A stretch of DNA of 64,000 bases from JALZAI01 sp038212215 (GTDB taxonomy: Bacteria; Actinomycetota; Actinomycetes; Mycobacteriales; Jatrophihabitantaceae): the NCBI GenBank assembly GCA_038212215.1, contig JBBQUT010000026.1:6644-70643 (forward strand), in the 5' to 3' direction. This document shows positions 24,619 through 32,361 of the stretch, piece after piece; position 1 is the first letter of the stretch, and every line of letters begins with the position of its first letter. A program made the translations under genes and the position numbers. A model generated the notes under the pieces. That model saw only the letters and a list, made by a program, of their open reading frames with translations, had not been told where the DNA came from and made no database searches.

Positions 24619-25623
24619 CTAGTCGAGCGTGCGGGGCAAGCAGAAGTAGGGCGCCAGGCATGTCTCGAAGCGGATGAAATCGGAGATGCGGTCCCCGACC
24701 AGAGCGATCACGAAGATGCTCGTGAGGTGTAATCCACCAGTGATCGGGTCCCGTTGGTACCCGCCCCACGCGGGTTGACCGTTCGCCCGCACAGGCACCA
24801 TCCGGTCAAAGCGCGGGTGGTAAGGACGGATCGCGGTGAAGAAGCGACGCACCGCGGCCGTTCCGCGGTACTCGAACGGCAACGGAGGCATCCGCACCCA
24901 GGCGTCGTCAGTCATCAGCGCGACGAGCGCGTCGACGTCGAGTTCGGTGAAGGCCGCAACGAACCGCTCGAGGAGTTCGCGCTCCTCCCTGGAGCCGGGC
25001 GCCGGCGGCGGTGGGCCGGACCTCCGGGCACCTTCCATCGTGGCGCGGGCGCGCTTGAGGGCATTGGTGACCGCATCCTCGGTGATGCCGAGCAACTCGG
25101 CGGACTCACTCGCGCGGTATCCGAGTACGTCGCGCAGCAGCAGCGCGGCGCGTTGATTCGGAGGCAAGAGCTGCATCGCGGTCACGAACGCGAGTGAGAT
25201 CGCCTCACGGGATTCATAGCGTGCCTCCGGCCCAGGCGCCTCGTCAGAAAGCCCGTCCAGCATTGCGTCGGGATAGGGCTGCAGCCACAACACCTCGCCG
25301 ATGCGGGTGGGCTCCGGCGGCGGAATGGGCAGTGGCTCGGCGGGCATCGGGCGACGAATCGATGAGCGCAGCGTGTTGAGGCACCGGTTGGTAGAGACGC
25401 GATACAGCCAGGTACGCACCGATGAGCGGCCCTCGAAGCCCTCGAGCCCGAGCCACGCGGACAGCAACGTCTCTTGCAGCGCGTCTTCCGCGTCTTGCAG
25501 TGACCCGAGCATGCGATAGCAGTGCACTTGCAGCTCTCGCCGATGCGGTTCGACCAGCGCAGCAAATGCCTCTCGGTCACCGGCACGCGCACGCTCGAGC
25601 AGTTCTGCCGACATCTCTGCCAC
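24619..25623 (-). CDS. ECF RNA polymerase sigma factor with C-terminal SnoaL-like domain (SigG-type)
   Basis: A 334-residue sigma factor. Region 2 includes LVEPHRRELQVHCYRMLGS and DAEDALQETLLSAWLGL; region 4 includes LPPNQRAALLLRDVLGYRASESAELLGIT. Residues ~205-330 form a SnoaL/NTF2-like domain (ELLERFVAAFTELDVDALVALM), which in this group regulates activity in place of an anti-sigma factor. The group matches mycobacterial SigG/TIGR02960. It is divergent from the truncated MFS/SDR pair across a 147-nt gap that holds a perfect inverted repeat. Confidence 0.92.
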   Translation of the reverse strand: MAEMSAELLERARAGDREAFAALVEPHRRELQVHCYRMLGSLQDAEDALQETLLSAWLGLEGFEGRSSVRTWLYRVSTNRCLNTLRSSIRRPMPAEPLPIPPPEPTRIGEVLWLQPYPDAMLDGLSDEAPGPEARYESREAISLAFVTAMQLLPPNQRAALLLRDVLGYRASESAELLGITEDAVTNALKRARATMEGARRSGPPPPAPGSREERELLERFVAAFTELDVDALVALMTDDAWVRMPPLPFEYRGTAAVRRFFTAIRPYHPRFDRMVPVRANGQPAWGGYQRDPITGGLHLTSIFVIALVGDRISDFIRFETCLAPYFCLPRTLD

Positions 25624-25665
25624 CCCCGCGAAGTCTCCCTCCCCGTACTGACACCGGCCGCCTCC

Positions 25666-25696
25666 GAAACTGGTCGCTGTTCGGGCGACCAGTTTC
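25666..25696. promoter_or_regulatory. Perfect 12-bp inverted repeat, probable repressor operator
   Basis: GAAACTGGTCGC at 25666-25677 and its exact reverse complement GCGACCAGTTTC at 25685-25696 are separated by 7 bases. The repeat lies between the divergent sigma-factor gene and the MFS/SDR pair. The CTGGTCG...CGACCAG form resembles TetR-family operators that control MFS/SDR genes in actinobacteria; no TetR gene is present here, so a regulator elsewhere would be needed. It could also fold as an RNA hairpin in the MFS leader. Confidence 0.6.
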
Positions 25697-25770
25697 AGAC
25701 GAGACCTGTGTCTGTCCTCATGAGCGCGTCCGATCGCGCGAACAGCCGATGAGAACGGAGCACGACGGAT

Positions 25771-26082
25771 ATGTCTACGTCATTAGCCGGTGCTGGCCGC
25801 GCCGGAATTCCTCAAAACAGAATTTGGACGCTCGCCCTCGCCTCGCTTGGTGTGTTCATGACCGCGCGTGACACGCTGGTCGTCGCCAACTCGCTACCGG
25901 CGCTGCGGACGAGCCTGCACGCCAACCTTGGCGATCTGGAGTGGACGGTGAACGCCTACAACTTGGCGTTCGCGGTCGCATTGCTCACTGGCGCTGCCCT
26001 AGGCGACAGGTACGGGCGTAAACGGGTCTACTCGCTCGGGCTGCTCGCGTTCACCATCGCGTCGGCCGCAGAAGCTCGATGA
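25771..26082 (+). pseudogene. Truncated MFS (DHA2-type) transporter, N-terminal two helices only
   Basis: The 103 codons match the start of a 14-helix drug-export MFS protein: TLALASLGVFMTARDTLVVANSLPALR (first helix), LEWTVNAYNLAFAVALLTGAALGDRYGRKRV (second helix and the DRxGRK loop between helices 2 and 3). It then ends after a third short helix with LTIASAAEAR-like sequence. A full protein would need ~450 residues. The stop overlaps the ATG of the SDR gene by 4 nt, as if an internal deletion had joined the two genes. It cannot transport. Confidence 0.8.
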
Positions 26083-26816
26083 TGAACGACCTCACGCTGG
26101 TGGTGGGCGCGAGCCGAGGCTTGGGACGCGGCATTGCTGTCGCGTTCGCAGAGGCGGGGGCTCCGGTCGTCGCGGTGGCGCGGTCCGGCTCGGCCCTTGC
26201 CGAACTGGCCGCTCCCCGTCCGAACGTCACGAGCGAGATCGCGGACGCGACCGACTCGACAGTCGCCGGGCAACTCCTGGCGACGTATCAGCCGCAGGTC
26301 GTCATTCTGGTTGCCGGCGCTACACCAGCGGTTCGGCCGCTGCAGGAGCAGACGTGGGAGACGTTCTCGCTCAACTGGCACACCGACGTCCAGATGGCGT
26401 TCGTCTGGCTGCGCGCTGCGCTGGTGCAGCCGCTCTTGCCGGGCAGCAGGGTGATCGTAGTGAGCAGTGGCGCAGCAATCGCCGGATCACCGTTGAGCGG
26501 CGGATACGCCGGCGCCAAGGCCACCCAGCGGTTCATCACCGGGTACGCGCAGGACGAGGCACTGCGAGCCGGCTTGGGCATCACGTTCGCAACGGTGCTT
26601 CCACGGCTGACACCGTTCACCGACCTCGGCCTGCCTGCGGTGAAGGCGTACGCGGCGCGGTACCGGCAGACGGAGGAGGAGTACGTCCACGGGTTGGGTG
26701 TGCCGCTGACGCCAGAGACCGCCGGATCGGCGATGCTCGAACTCGTCCGAGCCGATCCGGCTTCCCTCGTCCCGAGTTACCTACTGACTGGCGCCGGGCT
26801 CAACAAGCTGCCCTGA
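26079..26816 (+). CDS. Short-chain dehydrogenase/reductase (SDR)
   Basis: A 245-residue SDR. NAD(P) site VVGASRGLGRGIA near the N-terminus, active-site Ser in VIVVSSGAAIAG and catalytic Tyr/Lys in YAGAKATQRF. The C-terminal region is longer than minimal SDRs and has EEEYVHGLG. Substrate unknown. ATG overlaps the stop of the truncated transporter fragment (ATGA), so its translation depends on that remnant's ribosomes; both probably answer to the inverted repeat at 25666. Confidence 0.88.
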   Translation: MMNDLTLVVGASRGLGRGIAVAFAEAGAPVVAVARSGSALAELAAPRPNVTSEIADATDSTVAGQLLATYQPQVVILVAGATPAVRPLQEQTWETFSLNWHTDVQMAFVWLRAALVQPLLPGSRVIVVSSGAAIAGSPLSGGYAGAKATQRFITGYAQDEALRAGLGITFATVLPRLTPFTDLGLPAVKAYAARYRQTEEEYVHGLGVPLTPETAGSAMLELVRADPASLVPSYLLTGAGLNKLP

Positions 26817-26881
26817 CCGACGCGGCGTGATCGCCACCACGAGGTCCGGCGAGATGCCCGCCTGCCGTGGCGCGGTGACCG

Positions 26882-27451
26882 TCATTCCCTGCCGCGCAGC
26901 GGATCGCGACCGATGAAGCCGAGCAGGCGGGTCTGCACGTCAGCGTCGTCGGGCACCGGCACCCGGGGCCCGTACTGACCCGAGGACCGCATCAACTCCT
27001 CGATCGGCGCCATCCCGGCGAGCAGATCGGCGCAGGTCTGCTGGTCGAGCCCCTCGTCCTGGCCGGTGGAGCGGGCCAGGTCCCAGGTGTGCATGAACAC
27101 GTCCGAGGTATAGAACCGGTCGACCGCGTCCGGCAACGGCATCTCCCCCACCATCGGGTGCCGGAATGGGGTGGCCGCCTCCGGCCCGTCGAGCAGCCGC
27201 TGCACTGCGTCGGCGTGCACCTGCCAGGCGGCGACCGGGTCCTCCGCTGGCGACGGGCCGCGGTCGAGCACCAGGCCGGTCGCGCTCTTCAGGAAGTCCG
27301 GGAACCACTCGACCAGGTGAGTGACCACGTCCCGGGCGCGCCATCCGGGCACCGGGGCCGGTGCGTCCCAGTCGGACGCGCCCCGCACCCGAGCGGTGAA
27401 CCCGGCGGTCACCGCGCGATGGCGCTCGGCCGGACCTGTGGGGAGGGTCAT
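26882..27451 (-). CDS. TIGR03086 / maleylpyruvate isomerase N-terminal-domain (DinB-like) protein
   Basis: A 189-residue DinB-fold protein. The metal-site histidines of the family appear in WRARDVVTHLVEWFP and DVFMHTWDLARSTG; PVPGWRARDVV is the usual helix start. Such proteins are thiol-dependent (often mycothiol) transferases or metal-binding proteins of unknown role. The last gene of a three-gene operon with 4-nt overlaps: ArsR regulator, AHSA1 protein, this gene. Confidence 0.88.
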   Translation of the reverse strand: MTLPTGPAERHRAVTAGFTARVRGASDWDAPAPVPGWRARDVVTHLVEWFPDFLKSATGLVLDRGPSPAEDPVAAWQVHADAVQRLLDGPEAATPFRHPMVGEMPLPDAVDRFYTSDVFMHTWDLARSTGQDEGLDQQTCADLLAGMAPIEELMRSSGQYGPRVPVPDDADVQTRLLGFIGRDPLRGRE

Positions 27452-27960
27452 GCGTGCGCTCCTTCGCCGGTCGCGGCGATCTCACCGGCAGCGAGCAGGG
27501 CGTCCAACTTGGCGTAGCCCTGGTCCATGCCGACCTCCATCCCGCTGCGCAGCCAGGCGTCCCGGACCTCGAAGCTGTCGCACAGCGACTGTGCGCGCAG
27601 CCGGGTGCGGCCGTCGCCGAGGTCTTCGAAGTTGAGCGTTTCCAGCGCGACTGCGTCCGGGTCGCCCTCCCAGGTGAAGGTTTGCACGATCCGGTCCGGC
27701 CGGACCTCGTGGAAGCAGCCGTGGAAGGCGAACTCCATCCCGTCCCGAGCGGCGACATAGCGCCAACTGCCGCCGGTGCTGGCGTCCCATCGGTCCAGGG
27801 TGGTCGTCATCCCGTCGGGGCCGACCCACCGAACGAACAGCTCCGGGTCGATGTGCGCCCGGAACAGCTGGGCCGGGGTGGCCGCGAAGTCCCGGGTGAT
27901 GCGGATGATCGGGACCCGCAGATCCGCCTCGATCGCCGCCTTCCTCATCGTGTCGCTCAT
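27448..27960 (-). CDS. SRPBCC/AHSA1-family protein
   Basis: A 170-residue START/AHSA1-like protein with IRITRDFAATPAQLFRAHIDPELFVRWVGPDG at the N-terminus (split here: DFAATPAQLFRAHID, then FVRWVGPDG), GGSWRYVAARDG in the middle and a terminal helix MEVGMDQGYAKLDALLA. Probably a ligand-binding cytoplasmic protein. It is 4-nt coupled to the ArsR regulator upstream and the DinB-like protein downstream, a frequent actinobacterial gene trio. Confidence 0.9.
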   Translation of the reverse strand: MSDTMRKAAIEADLRVPIIRITRDFAATPAQLFRAHIDPELFVRWVGPDGMTTTLDRWDASTGGSWRYVAARDGMEFAFHGCFHEVRPDRIVQTFTWEGDPDAVALETLNFEDLGDGRTRLRAQSLCDSFEVRDAWLRSGMEVGMDQGYAKLDALLAAGEIAATGEGAHA

Positions 27961-28319
27961 GCCGTCTCCTCACGTGTCGGGTGGTGCCGGGCCTGCTCGT
28001 CGTCGTCCATCTCAGCCAGCACCGCGTCCAGCCGCCGATACCGGGCCTCGGCCCGCTGCCGGTAGCGCTCAATCCACTTCGTCATCAGGTCGAAGACGTC
28101 GGCCTCCAGGTGCACCGGGCTGCGGTGCCCGTCCGCGCTGCGGCTGACCAAGCCGGCCTGTTCGAGCACCTTCAGGTGCTTCGAGATGGCCTGCACGCTC
28201 ACCCGATACGGCGCCGCCAACCGCCCCACGGTGGCGTCGCCGTCGGTCAAGCGCGCCACCAGGTCGCGCCTGGTCGGATCGGCCAGGGCCGCGAACACCT
28301 GCGACAGCGGGTCACTCAT
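27957..28319 (-). CDS. ArsR-family winged-helix repressor
   Basis: A 120-residue ArsR/SmtB-type regulator: FAALADPTRRDLVARL, then VGRLAAPYRVSVQAISKHLKVLEQAGLV as the HTH, and a wing with RSADGHRSPVHLE. It lacks obvious metal-binding cysteine motifs, so it probably senses something organic. It is the first gene of the operon and is expected to repress it by binding the two TCAA-N8-TTGA sites immediately upstream. Confidence 0.92.
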   Translation of the reverse strand: MSDPLSQVFAALADPTRRDLVARLTDGDATVGRLAAPYRVSVQAISKHLKVLEQAGLVSRSADGHRSPVHLEADVFDLMTKWIERYRQRAEARYRRLDAVLAEMDDDEQARHHPTREETA

Positions 28320-28334
28320 GTCTGCCCCCGAACC

Positions 28335-28395
28335 TCAACTGCTTGATTGAGGAGACCGTAGGCCCTCGCCAGACGAATGTCAACCGAATGATTGA
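28335..28395. promoter_or_regulatory. Two ArsR operator-like sites, TCAA-N8-TTGA
   Basis: TCAACTGCTTGATTGA at 28335-28350 and TCAACCGAATGATTGA at 28380-28395 agree at 13 of 16 positions, and each has a TCAA/TTGA dyad with eight bases between. They are 45 bp apart start to start, and the first is 16 bp upstream of the arsR-like start codon. Direct copies of one dyad just in front of an autoregulated ArsR gene are strong signs of its operators; the second copy could also act on the TMEM175-type gene on the other strand. Confidence 0.7.
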
Positions 28396-28486
28396 TAAGA
28401 GGCGAGGCCGTCGACATCAACAACATCGACCGGCAGTGCACGGCGCACGCACGCTGATCGGATTCGTCGTTGGATTCTCGGGCAGG

Positions 28487-29104
28487 ATGGCGACTGTGAC
28501 CCCGTCTCGCACCGAAGCGTTCAGTGACGGAGTACTGGCCGTCGTCATCACCCTGCTCGTGCTCGATCTGCACGCCGACTCGTCCAAGGGTGATCTGGCC
28601 CGACAACTGCGGCACAACTGGCCGACCTTTCTCGCGTACCTGGTCAGCTTTTTCGTGGTTGGCGTCATCTGGGTCAACCACCATGCGCTGTTCGCGCTGG
28701 TCGACCGCGTGGACCGGGTGTTGCTCTACGAGAACCTGCTGCTGTTGATGTTCGTGTCAACCCTGCCGTTCACGACGGCCACACTTGCGGATTTCCTGCG
28801 CGAGGGTGGCCCCAGCGCACGATGGGCGGTGCTGCTCTATGGCATCTCCAACATGGGCATGGCATTCTCGTTCACTGCCCTGCTGGCCCGCATGACGCGG
28901 CATGGACTGCTCCGTACGCCGGTGTCCGAGGACGTCGCCAAACGCGCGATTCGCCGATTCGGACTCGGCACCATCGCCTACCCCGTGGCCACCGCTCTCG
29001 GGCTGATCTGGCCGCCGCTTCTACTCGGCGCAATGGCCGTGCTCACGATGTACTACATGAGCGAGCACACCCCGATCCTGCCGACAACACCCGCCGCGCC
29101 CTAG
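28487..29104 (+). CDS. TMEM175-family (DUF1211) potassium channel-like membrane protein
   Basis: About 205 residues with six membrane segments. The first helix has the family signature RTEAFSDGVLAVVITLLVLDL (FSDGVxAxxxTLLVLxL). IWVNHHALFALVDRVDR follows helix 2, a loop conserved in bacterial TMEM175 channels, which form tetramers and conduct K+. Start at ATG 28487 or GTG 28496; the GGCAGGA before them suits the GTG better. Divergent from the ArsR operon. Confidence 0.85.
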   Translation: MATVTPSRTEAFSDGVLAVVITLLVLDLHADSSKGDLARQLRHNWPTFLAYLVSFFVVGVIWVNHHALFALVDRVDRVLLYENLLLLMFVSTLPFTTATLADFLREGGPSARWAVLLYGISNMGMAFSFTALLARMTRHGLLRTPVSEDVAKRAIRRFGLGTIAYPVATALGLIWPPLLLGAMAVLTMYYMSEHTPILPTTPAAP

Positions 29105-29212
29105 CTTCTCTGGGGTGACATACGTGTTGACCGATCGCAGCGCCCGGTAGTCGATGGCGGGCCTCAATCCTGATCGGCTGTGCGTGTCGGAGCAGTCGAG
29201 TACGGTCTTGCC

Positions 29213-29620
29213 GTGCCTGCATCGTCAGTGGTCGCTCGGACATGGGTGGTCGTGGCGTCTCACGATCACGCTCGGCGCGGGCTGGCCGAAGGGTTCATCA
29301 TGGCCAACCACGGCAAGCGGTCTCCCTTGGCCCGGATGAGCGCTGGTGATCGTGTTCTCGTGTACTCCCCCAAGACGACCTTTCCCGATGGTGATCCGTT
29401 CCAGGCAATCGCCATCGTTGGGACGGTGACTGGTGCGGAACCCGAGCCGAGTCCCGTGATTCCCGGCGGCTTCCGACTGCGGGCCGATCTGCGGGAAATC
29501 GAGCCGATCCGGTTGGCCCAGGTTCGCGACCACATGCCGACTAGCCGACTCCGGTTCGGTTGCTTTGAGCTGGCGGTCGACGACGCCGATGCGATCTGGA
29601 AGCTGGTTCCCAGAGCCTGA
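29213..29620 (+). CDS. EVE-domain protein
   Basis: About 135 residues. After a short lead, RTWVVVASHDHARRGLAEGFIMANHGK and AGDRVLVYSP, then AIVGTVTGAEPEP, correspond to the conserved strands of the EVE (PUA-like) fold, which binds modified bases or nucleotides and is often linked to restriction or RNA-modification systems. No such partner is beside it. I choose GTG 29213; GTG 29228 is also possible. Confidence 0.8.
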   Translation: MPASSVVARTWVVVASHDHARRGLAEGFIMANHGKRSPLARMSAGDRVLVYSPKTTFPDGDPFQAIAIVGTVTGAEPEPSPVIPGGFRLRADLREIEPIRLAQVRDHMPTSRLRFGCFELAVDDADAIWKLVPRA

Positions 29621-29980
29621 GTCCGTCGCGCCCGCGTTGCCCGAGGAAGCTGGAGCGGCAGTTGGCGCACGAGACGACCTATCGCCGCTGCCACCCCGGG
29701 CCGATAGGTAGTGCGTTCTTGTCAAGGGAAGGGTGAGGCTTCAACGATGCGGTGGGGGGAGCGTGTCGTCGGCGACCCGCGGTGGACCGTCTCGGGCTCG
29801 ACGATCCGCGTCGCCTCAACCTCGGGCCGCCACGACGACACCAGCAACACGGACGAGGGGATGGACACCAACACGATCAAAACGGCATAGTCAGCACCAA
29901 CGCAGAGCACACCGCGAACGAGTTACACCACTCGGTGGGACACGACCGGACCGTTGCCTCTGCTCTGACCGATCGGGTCG
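29621..29980. other. Intergenic stretch with a terminator-like hairpin
   Basis: No credible gene. ACCTATCG at 29677-29684 pairs exactly with CGATAGGT at 29702-29709 around a 17-base loop, about 60 nt after the EVE-domain gene; it lacks a clear T-run, as is usual in high-GC actinobacteria, and may end that transcript. A minus-strand frame of 62 codons (29722-29910) has one hydrophobic stretch but no other support. The promoter of the dehydrogenase operon should lie in the last ~150 bases. Confidence 0.45.
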
Positions 29981-31054
29981 ATGCTCCCGACCCGATCACC
30001 GTCGATACCACTACTCCGAGAGGTCAACGCCATCTCCACCAACCGTCGTATCGTTGTGACCGCTGTTCAGAGCATGGAACTGCGCGAGGAGCCGATCCCG
30101 GCGCCTGCGCCGGGTGAGATCCGCGCGCGTAGCACCTATATCGGGGTGTGCGGATCGGATACGCACGCCTTCCACGGCCGTCACCCGTTCATCCCCATCC
30201 CCTACCTGCCCGGTCACGAGGCGACCGGCGTCGTCGAGGAACTCGGTGAGGGCGTTGCGTCGGTCGCAGTCGGTGACCGCATCGTCGTGGAGCCGACCCT
30301 GCCGTGCTGGGAGTGCAAGTCGTGCCGCGGCGGCGCCGAGAACCTGTGCGAGAACCTGCAGTTCTTCGGGTGCGGCTACTCGCAAGGCGGTATGGCGGAC
30401 CACTTCGCGGTCCGCGCCGATCGGCTGCACGTCATCCCCGATGACATCAGCGACCTCGGTGCCGCACTTATCGAGCCGTTGTCGACACCGGTCCACGCCG
30501 GTCGCATCGCCGGGCCGCTTCGGGGTCGCGCGGTCGCCGTGCTAGGGGCGGGCACGATCGGACTGCTCATGCTGGCGGTAGCGCGGTGGTCCGGTGCCTC
30601 CAAGGTCGTCGTCACCGACCCGTTGGCCGCCAAGCGCGATGCGGCGCTGCGACTCGGCGCCGACGCCGTCGTCGACGCAACAGCCCCCGATGTCGCCGCT
30701 CAGGTCCGAGCAGCGTTGGGGGAGAGCGCCGACGTCGTCTTCGACTGCGTCGCCGTGAAATCCACTACCCGTGCTGCGATCGATATGGTCCTCAAGGGCG
30801 GCACGGTGGTCATCGTCGGCGTTCCGGCTGCCGACTTCGAGCTGCCGGTCCAGATCATGCAGGATCAACAGATCCGCCTCCAGGGCAGCGCAACCTACGT
30901 CTCGCAGGACTTCGCCACCGCGATCGAGATGATCCAGTCGGGGGCGATCCGCGCCGAAGACTTCATTACCGGACAGTTCCCGTTGGAGCAGGCTGAGCAG
31001 GCGTTTGCGGCGTCGACCAGCGGGGAGCACATCAAGGTGCTGATCCATCCGTGA
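29981..31054 (+). CDS. Zinc-dependent alcohol (polyol) dehydrogenase, MDR family
   Basis: A medium-chain dehydrogenase of ~340-357 residues. Catalytic zinc region: YIGVCGSDTHAFHG and GHEATG; structural zinc: CWECKSCRGGAENLC with four cysteines; Rossmann AVLGAGTIGLL. It resembles sorbitol/galactitol dehydrogenases. The start is unclear: MSTNRRIV-type homologues would begin at 30032, where the codon is ATC in place of ATG, with GAGAGG 8 nt before it. The nearest usual starts are ATG 29981 (adds 17 residues) and GTG 30056. Likely oxidises a hexitol to a ketose for the kinase downstream. Confidence 0.9.
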   Translation: MLPTRSPSIPLLREVNAISTNRRIVVTAVQSMELREEPIPAPAPGEIRARSTYIGVCGSDTHAFHGRHPFIPIPYLPGHEATGVVEELGEGVASVAVGDRIVVEPTLPCWECKSCRGGAENLCENLQFFGCGYSQGGMADHFAVRADRLHVIPDDISDLGAALIEPLSTPVHAGRIAGPLRGRAVAVLGAGTIGLLMLAVARWSGASKVVVTDPLAAKRDAALRLGADAVVDATAPDVAAQVRAALGESADVVFDCVAVKSTTRAAIDMVLKGGTVVIVGVPAADFELPVQIMQDQQIRLQGSATYVSQDFATAIEMIQSGAIRAEDFITGQFPLEQAEQAFAASTSGEHIKVLIHP

Positions 31055-31410
31055 ACCCGACGGACGCTAGATGAGCGCGCCTGCAACCGGCGAGCTCGCG
31101 GCGTTCGAACCCAGCATCGACGCGCCTTCTCATTCGGACGCGGCCTCAGCACTGCGGACGCGGCCGAGGTGCCGTCACGAGCGCGATGGTCAATTCGGCG
31201 CGACTGACCGTGCTGCTTGCCGGTCACACGAAATTTGGCGGTAGGCCACGTTCAGGTACGCCGACCTCAAAGCCATCGACGTCCTCCACGACAGGATGAC
31301 CGCGTCAGACGCACAGTCCCTCGTGACCGCTGCGGGCATCGCGGAGCTCCGCGTATGACCGGTGTGGCCGTTGGCTTGCTGATAACTCCAAGCAGAGGAA
31401 GGTTTGAGCA
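31055..31410. other. Gap between dehydrogenase and kinase; short coding-like fragment
   Basis: No complete gene. After a stop at 31243, a plus-strand frame of 37 codons reads ATFRYADLKAIDVLHDRM and ends IAELRV at 31358; its composition is coding-like, so it may be the tail of a deleted gene. At 31358-31366 there is ACCGGTGTG, the same nine bases as in the palindrome upstream of the binding-protein gene at 38724-38732, possibly a regulator half-site. GAGGAAGG just before 31411 is the RBS of the kinase. Confidence 0.4.
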
Positions 31411-32361
31411 ATGCCGAAGAAGGTCCTTACGGTAGGCGAGATCCTTGTCGAGATCGTGGCCACCACCAAGGGCGACGGCTTTCGCGAACCCCAGCCGCTG
31501 GTCGGTCCGTTTCCCTCGGGCGCACCCGCGATCTTCATAGACCAGGTTGGCCGTCTCGGCACGCCGGCGGCCATCATCTCCCGAGTTGGCGACGACGATT
31601 TCGGTCGGCTCAACACGGACCGGCTGGCGGCGGACGGTGTCGATATCTCGGGAATCGACGTGGCGAGGGGCGAGACCACGGGCTCGGCCTTCGTCCGCTA
31701 CCGCCCTGACGGCTCGCGCACGTTCGTCTACAACATCGCCCATAGCGCGACCGGCAGGCTGATCCTCACGCCCGGCGCCGAGGCGCTGATGGCAAGCTGC
31801 ACCCACATGCACGTCACGGGCACAGCGCTCTGTGCGCCCGGCCTTGCCCACGTGGCACGCGAGGCCATCGCACGCATCAAGGCTCGAGGCGGAACGCTGA
31901 GCTTCGATCCCAACCTGCGGCCCGAGATTCTCGACACGCCCGGCCTGCGCCAGGCCCTGCATGACGTGCTTGCCCAGACCGACCTTTTCCTGCCGTCGGG
32001 CGAGGAGGTCTTCCTCTTCGCCGAGGCGGGCGACGAGGCTGCGGCGGTCAAGGAACTTCTGGACCGCGGCATCGGCGACATCGTCATCAAGCGCGGCAAC
32101 AACGGAGCAAGCCACTTCAACCGGAGCAACCGCACGGACGTCAACCCGTTGTCAGTCAAGGAAGTTGATCCGACCGGCGCAGGTGACTGTTTCGGTGGTG
32201 CCTTCGTGAGCTTCTGGCTCGCGGGCGCCTCCCCCGAAACCGCCCTCCTCCACGCCAATGCCGCCGGCGCGCATGCGGTCACCAAGCTCGGGCCGATGGA
32301 GGGCGCCGCCACCCGAGACGAACTCGATGCCCTGCTTGGGCAGGAACGGACGATCTCATGA
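31411..32361 (+). CDS. PfkB-family carbohydrate kinase (probable tagatose kinase)
   Basis: A 316-residue ribokinase-fold kinase. N-terminal VLTVGEILVEIVATT and ISRVGDDDFGRLN shape the sugar site; the C-terminal PfkB signature VDPTGAGDCFGGAFVSF includes the catalytic Asp of GAGD. Its closest functional setting is the TagK-type kinase that makes tagatose 6-phosphate, because the next gene (4-nt overlap) is a GatZ/KbaZ-like protein. Fructokinase or another ketose kinase is possible. Strong RBS GAGGAAGG. Confidence 0.9.
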   Translation: MPKKVLTVGEILVEIVATTKGDGFREPQPLVGPFPSGAPAIFIDQVGRLGTPAAIISRVGDDDFGRLNTDRLAADGVDISGIDVARGETTGSAFVRYRPDGSRTFVYNIAHSATGRLILTPGAEALMASCTHMHVTGTALCAPGLAHVAREAIARIKARGGTLSFDPNLRPEILDTPGLRQALHDVLAQTDLFLPSGEEVFLFAEAGDEAAAVKELLDRGIGDIVIKRGNNGASHFNRSNRTDVNPLSVKEVDPTGAGDCFGGAFVSFWLAGASPETALLHANAAGAHAVTKLGPMEGAATRDELDALLGQERTIS

